Assembly (NCBI RefSeq): GCF_014268805.2
Contig: NZ_JABWRF020000002.1
Location: 186,001-250,000, forward strand
DNA length: 64,000 nt
From: Pseudomonas farsensis
GTDB taxonomy: Bacteria > Pseudomonadota > Gammaproteobacteria > Pseudomonadales > Pseudomonadaceae
Direction of reading: 5' to 3'
The notes below the pieces were generated by a model that had not been told where the DNA came from, made no database searches, and saw nothing but the letters and a program-made list of their open reading frames with translations. Both the position numbers and the translations under genes were made by a program. Shown here piece by piece: positions 52,698 to 64,000 of the stretch. The first letter of the stretch is position 1, and every line of letters begins with the position of its first letter.

Positions 52698-53471
52698 TTA
52701 CGCACTGCGCTCCAGCAAATCATGCAACTCGACAAACTGCTGGGTGAGCTTGTGCCGTGGTTCCAGGTGAATCAGCGGCAAGCTGGCGTGGTGCGACTCG
52801 CGCATCTTCACGGAACTGGTCAGGTACACCGGCAACACCGGCAAACCCTCGGCCACTAGCTCGTCGAGCATCTGTTGGGGCAGGCTGGCGCGGGCCTGGA
52901 ACTGGTTGACGACGATGCCTTCTACCTCCAGCTCCTCGTTGTGGTCTTCCTTGAGCTCGTCGATTTCGGCGAGCAGGCCATACAGCGCCTGGCGCGAGAA
53001 GCTGTCGCAATCGAAGGGGATTAGTACGCGATCAGCGGCAATCAGCGCCGAAACCGCATAAAAATTCAAGGCAGGCGGCGTATCGATGTAGATCCGGTCA
53101 TAGTCTTCGTCCAGCTCTTCAAGCAGTTTGCGCAGCTTGTTGATCTTGTGCTTGGCCTCAAGCTTGGGCTGCAGGTCGGCAAGCTCCGCCGTGGCCGTGA
53201 CCACATGCAGGTTGTCGAACGGGGTTTCGTAGATATCCACCTTGTTCTTCTTCGAAAACGGGCCGCTGGACAGCGACTGCTTGAAAAAGTCGGCGATCCC
53301 CATGGGGATATCGTCGCCGGTAAGGCCGGTCAGGTACTGGGTCGAGTTGGCCTGGGCGTCCAGGTCGATCAGCAGGGTCCGATAGCCTTCACTGGCACTC
53401 ACCGCTGCGAGATTACAGGCAATGCTCGACTTGCCTACGCCACCTTTCTGATTGAAAACCACGCGCCGCAT
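52698..53471 (-). CDS. Orphan ParA-family ATPase
   Basis: 257 residues. The deviant Walker A motif [10 protein letters not shown] lies at 7-16, [12 protein letters not shown] follows, and [20 protein letters not shown] provides Walker B. These are ParA/MinD-type dimerising ATPases used for positioning DNA or protein cargo. No ParB or cargo gene is adjacent and there is no N-terminal DNA-binding domain, so it resembles the small ParA type. Homology starts at [11 protein letters not shown], within a longer open frame. The partner cannot be told from the window. Confidence 0.88.
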   Translation of the reverse strand: MRRVVFNQKGGVGKSSIACNLAAVSASEGYRTLLIDLDAQANSTQYLTGLTGDDIPMGIADFFKQSLSSGPFSKKNKVDIYETPFDNLHVVTATAELADLQPKLEAKHKINKLRKLLEELDEDYDRIYIDTPPALNFYAVSALIAADRVLIPFDCDSFSRQALYGLLAEIDELKEDHNEELEVEGIVVNQFQARASLPQQMLDELVAEGLPVLPVYLTSSVKMRESHHASLPLIHLEPRHKLTQQFVELHDLLERSA

Positions 53472-53523
53472 GTCAGACCTCCGTGTATCAACGAATGCCC
53501 GAGTATGTGAGCAGTACCGGTGT

Positions 53524-54429
53524 TTAGCCAGCACCTTCGGGCGCATCCTGCCCCGCCAGCAGCGCGGCAAAGGCATTGGCCATCGCCGAGCCCGGTGCTT
53601 CGCGACGTACCAGCCACACCGCCGTCATGGCCTGCTCGTCGAGCAAGGTGCGGTACACCACCCCATCGATGCGCATGCGCTGGAACGACGCCGGCAACAC
53701 CGACACGCCAAGCCCCGCCGACACCAGCCCGATAATGGTCATCGCCTCGCCCGCCTCCTGGGCAAAGTGCGGGCTGAACCCGGCCTGGCGCGCCAGGCTC
53801 AGCAGTTGCGCATGCAAGCCACTGCCGTAGCTGCGAGGGAAAAACACGAACGGCTCGTGGGCCAGCGCCTGCATGTACAGGCCCTGCTCGCTGCCCGCTG
53901 CCAGCGGGTGCGAAGCGTTGAGCACGGCGACCAGCGGCTCGCGGAACAGCTCGGTGCAGCGGATGCCCTCGGGCAATGGCAGGGGGCGCATCAAGCCCAC
54001 CTCGATCGACTCGTCGAATACCGCCTGCACCACCTCGCGGCTGCTCATTTCCTTGAGGTTCAGGTGCACCGAGGGAAAGCGCTGGCGAAAGGCATGGATC
54101 GCACGGGGAATACGTGAGGTAAACGGCGCCGAAGAGGTGAAGCCGACCTTCATCTCGCCCAGCTCACCCAACTGCGCTCGTCGCGCCACATCTGCGGCTT
54201 TGTCTACCTGCGCCAGCACCTGCCGGGCCTCGTCGAGGAACAGCCGGCCTGCCTCGCTCAACTCGACCCGGCGGTTGGTGCGCTCGAACAGGCGTGCACC
54301 CAGCTCTTGCTCAAGGGCCTGGATTTGCTGGCTCAGGGGAGGCTGCGAGATACCCAGTTGCTGGGCGGCACGGCCAAAGTGCAGCTCCTCGGCCACGGCG
54401 ATGAAGTAGCGCAGGTGACGCAGTTCCAT
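53524..54429 (-). CDS. LysR-family transcriptional regulator
   Basis: 301 residues from [21 protein letters not shown]-terminal winged helix ([20 protein letters not shown]) and C-terminal substrate-binding domain with [16 protein letters not shown]. The frame opens 29 codons earlier without homology. Divergent from the MFS gene, which it probably controls. The sequence is of the BenM/CatR-like branch, but no effector can be named. Confidence 0.93.
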   Translation of the reverse strand: MELRHLRYFIAVAEELHFGRAAQQLGISQPPLSQQIQALEQELGARLFERTNRRVELSEAGRLFLDEARQVLAQVDKAADVARRAQLGELGEMKVGFTSSAPFTSRIPRAIHAFRQRFPSVHLNLKEMSSREVVQAVFDESIEVGLMRPLPLPEGIRCTELFREPLVAVLNASHPLAAGSEQGLYMQALAHEPFVFFPRSYGSGLHAQLLSLARQAGFSPHFAQEAGEAMTIIGLVSAGLGVSVLPASFQRMRIDGVVYRTLLDEQAMTAVWLVRREAPGSAMANAFAALLAGQDAPEGAG

Positions 54430-54550
54430 GCTTGCTCCAAACAAGTCGTAAAACGTCTTAAACAGGTCGAACAATATATTGGATGCAATCGTTAGTGAGC
54501 TATATGATTTTTCCATCGCAGCACCTGGCCCCGCGCCCGAGGTAAAACCC

Positions 54551-55792
54551 GTGAGATCCGCCGTAGCTCCCCTGCCCCTTCAAGCTGAACCCGCCCGCAG
54601 CGATATCTGGATCGAAAAAGGCACCCCCGCATTCATGAAGACCGTGCTGGCGCTGTTCAGCGGCGGTTTTGCGACCTTTGCCCTGCTCTACTGCGTGCAG
54701 CCGATGATGCCGCTGTTGTCGCAGGAGTTCGCCATCAATGCCGCGCAGAGCAGCCTGGTGCTGTCGGTGGCCACCGCCATGCTCGCCATCGGCCTGCTGA
54801 TCACCGGCCCTATATCCGACCGCCTTGGGCGCAAGCCGGTGATGGTGTTCGCCCTGGCCTGCGCCGCGCTCGCCACGCTGGCCAGTGCAGTGATGCCGAG
54901 CTGGGAGCTGGTACTCGCCACGCGCGCGCTGGTCGGCCTGTCGCTGAGCGGCCTGGCGGCGGTGGCAATGACCTACCTGAGCGAAGAGATCCACCCACAG
55001 CACATCGGCCTGGCGATGGGGCTGTATATCGGTGGCAATGCCATCGGCGGAATGAGCGGGCGGCTGATTACCGGCGTGCTGATCGACTTTGTCAGCTGGC
55101 ACACGGCGATGCTGGTGATCGGCGGCCTGGCCCTGGTGGCAGCGGCGGTGTTCTGGAAAGTGCTGCCTGAGTCGCGCAATTTCCGCCCCCAGGCCATGAA
55201 CCCGCGCAGCTTGCTCGATGGCTTCGTCATGCACTTCAAGGACGCCGGCCTGCCGTGGCTGTTCCTTGAAGCCTTCCTGCTGATGGGGGCCTTCGTCACC
55301 CTGTTCAACTACATTGGCTACCGGCTGCTGGCCGGGCCCTACCATATGAACCAGGCGCTGGTGGGGTTGCTCTCGGTCGTGTACCTGGCGGGTATCTACA
55401 GCTCGGCCCAAGTGGGCGCTCTGGCCGACCGGCTAGGCCGGCGCAGGGTGTTCTGGGTAAGCATCGTGGTGATGGCTGGCGGCATGCTGATGACCCTGGC
55501 AAGCCCGCTTTCGATGATCATCGTCGGCATGCTGGTGTTCACCTTTGGCTTCTTTGGCGCGCACTCGGTGGCCAGCAGCTGGATCGGCCGCCGCGCGCTC
55601 AAGGCCAAAGGCCAGGCGTCGTCGCTGTACCTGTTCTGCTATTACGCGGGGTCGAGTGTGGCGGGTACGGCGGGCGGGGTGTTCTGGCACCACTGGGGCT
55701 GGGATGGCATCGGGCTGTTTATCGGCAGCCTGCTGGCGGTGGCGTTGCTGGTGGCGCTGCGGCTGAGCCGCTTGGCGCCTAAAGCATTCTGA
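54551..55792 (+). CDS. MFS transporter, YnfM-like
   Basis: 413 residues with twelve membrane segments. The segments TPAFMKTVLALFSGGFATFA, LSLSGLAAVAMTYLSEEIHP and GFFGAHSVASSWIGRRA closely resemble E. coli YnfM, an inner-membrane exporter of unknown substrate (related proteins expel sugars or drugs). The frame is open from 54479, but a GAGGT ribosome site stands 8 nt before the GTG at 54551, and this leaves 121 nt for a promoter, so I prefer that start. Divergent from the LysR gene. Confidence 0.88.
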   Translation: MRSAVAPLPLQAEPARSDIWIEKGTPAFMKTVLALFSGGFATFALLYCVQPMMPLLSQEFAINAAQSSLVLSVATAMLAIGLLITGPISDRLGRKPVMVFALACAALATLASAVMPSWELVLATRALVGLSLSGLAAVAMTYLSEEIHPQHIGLAMGLYIGGNAIGGMSGRLITGVLIDFVSWHTAMLVIGGLALVAAAVFWKVLPESRNFRPQAMNPRSLLDGFVMHFKDAGLPWLFLEAFLLMGAFVTLFNYIGYRLLAGPYHMNQALVGLLSVVYLAGIYSSAQVGALADRLGRRRVFWVSIVVMAGGMLMTLASPLSMIIVGMLVFTFGFFGAHSVASSWIGRRALKAKGQASSLYLFCYYAGSSVAGTAGGVFWHHWGWDGIGLFIGSLLAVALLVALRLSRLAPKAF

Positions 55793-55812
55793 GGTTTTCG
55801 TTACGCGGCCCG

Positions 55813-55927
55813 TGTAGGAGCGGCCTTGTGTCGCGAGAGGGCTGCGGAGCAGCCCCAGGATATCCGCGTGATGCATAAATCCCGGGCCTGCTTCGCAGCC
55901 CTCTCGCGACACAAGGCCGCTCCTACA
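55813..55927. repeat. Inverted REP pair, TGTAGGAGCGGCC family
   Basis: 115-bp composite between the convergent MFS and YgiW-type genes, with inner arms GGGCTGCGGAGCAGCCC and GGGCCTGCTTCGCAGCCC. Confidence 0.95.
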
Positions 55928-55959
55928 CGAGGACGCGTCGCCTGTGGTTCAATCCGCGA

Positions 55960-56307
55960 TCAGTTGATGATCTCGACGATGTCCACATCCACTTCACGGC
56001 TCATCAGGTGCTTTTCCACCTCGCCGGTCAGCTTGACCTTGGTCTTGTCGTTGAACGGGGTTGGCGGGAGGTCTTCGTTATCGATCTCGACAGTGATGGT
56101 GCCGGTGCTGTCCTTGAACTCGTACTTGTCGTCGTTGTTGATCTTCTTGATCACGTAGCCCTGCAGCACGACAGGAGTATCGTCAGCGGCTTTGTTGGCG
56201 GCAGCAACGGTGGTCACGGACTCGGCGCCTGGGCCTGTGTAGCTGGTAGCCAAAGCAGCGGTGCTGAACAGAGGGGCGAGAATGAGCGCGAGGTAGCGAG
56301 TTTTCAT
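55960..56307 (-). CDS. YgiW/YdeI-family periplasmic OB-fold protein
   Basis: 115 residues. Signal peptide MKTRYLALILAPLFSTAALA, then a bacterial OB-fold: VVLQGYVIKKINNDDKYEFK, GTITVEIDNEDLP and KVKLTGEVEKHLMSREVDVD. Members are linked to stress tolerance (hydrogen peroxide, acid, cations) and often regulated by two-component systems. The frame opens 11 codons earlier; the ATG at 56307 gives a proper signal peptide. Stands alone after hemE. Confidence 0.92.
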   Translation of the reverse strand: MKTRYLALILAPLFSTAALATSYTGPGAESVTTVAAANKAADDTPVVLQGYVIKKINNDDKYEFKDSTGTITVEIDNEDLPPTPFNDKTKVKLTGEVEKHLMSREVDVDIVEIIN

Positions 56308-56436
56308 GATGATCGGTCCTGTTTGCGTTTTGATGGCCACAGATTACCGACGATCGCTGAATTGAAGCTTAATCCAGCCACAAGCCCGGTGCCGCTTGCG
56401 CAAGATCACGCAGAAGCGGCCCGGGGCGCTGCTGGT

Positions 56437-57501
56437 TTACGGGTGATACTTCGCCGACAACTCGTGCACGGCATTGATAAACACCCCGGCGTGCTCTGGG
56501 TCCACCTCGGGGGTGATGCCGTGGCCGAGGTTGAACACATGGCCGCTGCCATGGCCGTAGCTCTCCAGAATGCGCGCAACTTCCTTGCGGATGGCCGCAG
56601 GGTTTGCGTACAGCACGGTCGGGTCCATATTGCCTTGCAGGGCAACCTTGTCACCGACACGGCGGCGGGCGTCGCTGATTTCGCAGGTCCAGTCCAGGCC
56701 CAGGGCATCGGCACCGGCTTCGGCAATGCTCTCCAGCCACATACCGCCGTTCTTGGTGAACAAAATGACCGGCACTTTGCGCCCGTCATGCTCGCGGATC
56801 AGCCCGCTGACGATCTTGCGCATGTAGGCCAGGGAGAATTCCTGGTAGGCCGCCGCCGACAGGTTGCCGCCCCAGGTATCGAAGATCTGTACCGCCTGGG
56901 CACCGGCCAGGATCTGGCCGTTGAGGTAGCTGGTGACCGACTGGGCAAGCTTGTCCAGCAGCAGGTGCAGGGCCTGGGGGTTGTCGTAGGCCATGGCCTT
57001 GGTTTTACGGAAGTCCTTGGAAGAACCGCCTTCGACCATGTAGGTTGCCAGGGTCCACGGGCTGCCGGAGAAACCGATCAGCGGCACGCGACCATTGAGC
57101 TCGCGACGGATGGTGCTGACCGCGTCCATCACGTAACCGAGGTCTTTCTGCGGGTCAGGAATAGGCAGCGCTTCGATGTCTGCCAGGGTGCTGACGACCT
57201 TCTTGAAACGCGGGCCTTCGCCGGTTTCGAAGTACAGGCCCAGGCCCATGGCGTCGGGGATGGTGAGGATGTCCGAGAACAGGATCGCGGCGTCCAGCGG
57301 GTAGCGCTCCAGCGGCTGCAGGGTGACCTCGCAGGCGAACTGCGGGTTCATGCACAGGCTCATGAAGTCGCCGGCCTTGGCACGGCTGGCGCGATACTCC
57401 GGCAGATAGCGGCCGGCCTGGCGCATCATCCAGACCGGGGTGACGTCTACGGGTTGCTTGAGCAGCGCACGCAGGAAACGATCGTTCTTCAGGGCAGTCA
57501 T
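56437..57501 (-). CDS. hemE: Uroporphyrinogen decarboxylase
   Basis: 354 residues, standard. Removes four carboxyl groups from uroporphyrinogen III to give coproporphyrinogen III in haem synthesis. The N-terminal signature [17 protein letters not shown] and the middle block [20 protein letters not shown] are intact. Lies between gltD and the YgiW-type gene on the same strand, separated from gltD by a REP pair, so probably expressed separately. Confidence 0.98.
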   Translation of the reverse strand: MTALKNDRFLRALLKQPVDVTPVWMMRQAGRYLPEYRASRAKAGDFMSLCMNPQFACEVTLQPLERYPLDAAILFSDILTIPDAMGLGLYFETGEGPRFKKVVSTLADIEALPIPDPQKDLGYVMDAVSTIRRELNGRVPLIGFSGSPWTLATYMVEGGSSKDFRKTKAMAYDNPQALHLLLDKLAQSVTSYLNGQILAGAQAVQIFDTWGGNLSAAAYQEFSLAYMRKIVSGLIREHDGRKVPVILFTKNGGMWLESIAEAGADALGLDWTCEISDARRRVGDKVALQGNMDPTVLYANPAAIRKEVARILESYGHGSGHVFNLGHGITPEVDPEHAGVFINAVHELSAKYHP

Positions 57502-57633
57502 GTCGGCATCCGGAAAAAAAGTGCGGGCATTTTCTCAGACGCGAGCACAAAAGGCACGGCCATGGCCATGCGTTTTGTCTATTGGATGCTTTGGGTCAAG
57601 CGTTCTTGTACACAAAGCCGCTATGTAGCTGCC

Positions 57634-57748
57634 TGTAGGAGCGGCCTTGTGTCGCGATGGGCCGCAGCGCGGCCCAGGGGATCTCGGCTGCAGGCAAAAT
57701 CGCCGGGGGGCGCTCTGCGCCCCATCGCGACACAAGGCCGCTCCTACA
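57634..57748. repeat. Inverted REP pair, TGTAGGAGCGGCC family, between gltD and hemE
   Basis: 115-bp composite starting 13 nt after the gltD stop (reading leftwards); inner arms GGGCCGCAGCGCGGCCC and GGGGCGCTCTGCGCCCC. Confidence 0.95.
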
Positions 57749-57761
57749 GTAGCGCGACACC

Positions 57762-59183
<1,422 letters not shown>

Positions 59184-59200
59184 TCAAAACCTCTTTACAG

Positions 59201-59300
59201 CAGCTGCAAGCGATTAGCTGCAAGCCACAAGACGATCACTTAAGCCGGGCAAACCTCGAGCTGCTGTTACTTGCAGCTTGAGGCTTGCCACTTGCAGCTG
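59201..59300. repeat. AGCTGCAAG repeat cluster between gltB and gltD
   Basis: Four AGCTGCAAG-like units: two direct (CAGCTGCAAG at 59201, TAGCTGCAAG at 59215) and two inverted (CTTGCAGCTTG near 59270, CTTGCAGCTG at 59291). The outermost pair is a perfect 10-bp inverted repeat, so the intergenic RNA can fold on itself. A T-run sits beside the inverted end. A related cluster is in the betB-betA gap. Confidence 0.75.
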
Positions 59301-59303
59301 TTT

Positions 59304-63749
<4,446 letters not shown>

Positions 63750-64000
63750 AGACACTTTCTCACCAGGTTCACCTCTCAACCGGAGGCAAATCTCTTTTTT
63801 AACAACCACTTACCATCCACGCCGATCAAACGCCAGCTTTTTTGCGGTGGCCATGGAAAACCATTGTTGCACAGCGACAGCGATGCCCACAAATTTTCAT
63901 GTCTCACCATTGAAAATTTATGTCGCAATTTTGAATGTTTTTGCGCCATTAGCCGTGATACCGGCTTGGCTTGAGTCTGAAGCGTTTCAGCCATGACTGC
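63750..64000. promoter_or_regulatory. gltB upstream control region with an inverted repeat
   Basis: 251 bp with no gene. It contains the inverted repeat AAATTTTCA (63891-63899) and TGAAAATTT (63911-63919) with an 11-nt spacer, AT-rich and about 140-170 nt upstream of gltB. It could be an operator. No other element is recognisable. Confidence 0.5.

Noticed and set aside
63776..63994. Small leftward frame upstream of gltB (72 codons)
   Set aside because: No homology, no ribosome site of note, and it covers the gltB control region and its inverted repeat.

Overview
The window looks like a chromosomal segment of a fluorescent pseudomonad of the Pseudomonas putida group. The evidence is high GC with tightly packed genes, hut proteins that match the P. 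putida versions closely as I remember them, many P. putida-type REP elements (GCGGGGCAAGCCCGCTCCCACA and TGTAGGAGCGGCCTTGTGTC families), and the gene order fbp-glgP-typA-thiI-glnA-ntrBC-trmL-secB-grxC-gpmI-envC-ctpA-yibQ-betTIBA-hemE-gltDB. Species identity is inferred from protein and repeat recognition only; no search was run.

Layout. (1) 1-7.9 kb: histidine utilisation. hutI (cut by the left edge), hutT, hutH and hutU run leftwards; hutD and hutC form a second leftward unit; hutF diverges from hutC. HutC-type operators lie before hutU and between hutC and hutF. (2) 8-16 kb: two overlapping lipoprotein genes (one a lipocalin), a dCache chemoreceptor, a DUF924 gene with fbp, glgP, and a small cysteine-cluster gene. 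(3) 16-25 kb: typA, thiI, then the nitrogen core glnA, a secreted chorismate mutase, and ntrB-ntrC. glnA and ntrBC both have sigma-54 promoter sequences and NtrC-like sites. (4) 25.1-26.5 kb: a REP-associated transposase (RAYT) with three REPs, followed by three exact-period 60-nt repeats behind a near-perfect sigma-54 promoter. I read these repeats as the nitrogen-regulated small RNA NrsZ. (5) 26.5-34 kb: a small membrane protein, trmL, the yibN-grxC-secB operon, gpmI, envC, ctpA and a polysaccharide-deacetylase-like gene. (6) 34-38.7 kb: one leftward gene for a 1550-residue protein of the large Pseudomonas 'dermonecrotic toxin-like' group, the clearest accessory gene here. (7) 38.9-45.4 kb: choline uptake and oxidation to glycine betaine (betT; betI-betB-betA) with a perfect 20-bp BetI palindrome. 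(8) 45.7-59 kb: a K+/H+ antiporter, an MscK-type mechanosensitive channel, selO, an orphan ParA, a LysR/MFS divergent pair, a YgiW-type periplasmic protein, and hemE. (9) 57.8-63.7 kb: gltB-gltD, glutamate synthase.

How it fits together. Much of the window concerns nitrogen: histidine breakdown releases ammonia and glutamate, GlnA and GltBD assimilate ammonia, and NtrBC senses nitrogen status and probably drives glnA, itself and the small RNA. A second theme is osmotic and ion stress: betaine synthesis, the antiporter, and the mechanosensitive channel. REP pairs occur between convergent or tandem genes; I saw none between clearly divergent promoters except the pair in the long thiI-glnA gap. 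The least ordinary items are the triple-repeat NrsZ locus, the RAYT whose stop codon lies inside its own flanking REP, the giant orphan toxin-like gene, and the overlapping divergent start codons of trmL and its neighbour.
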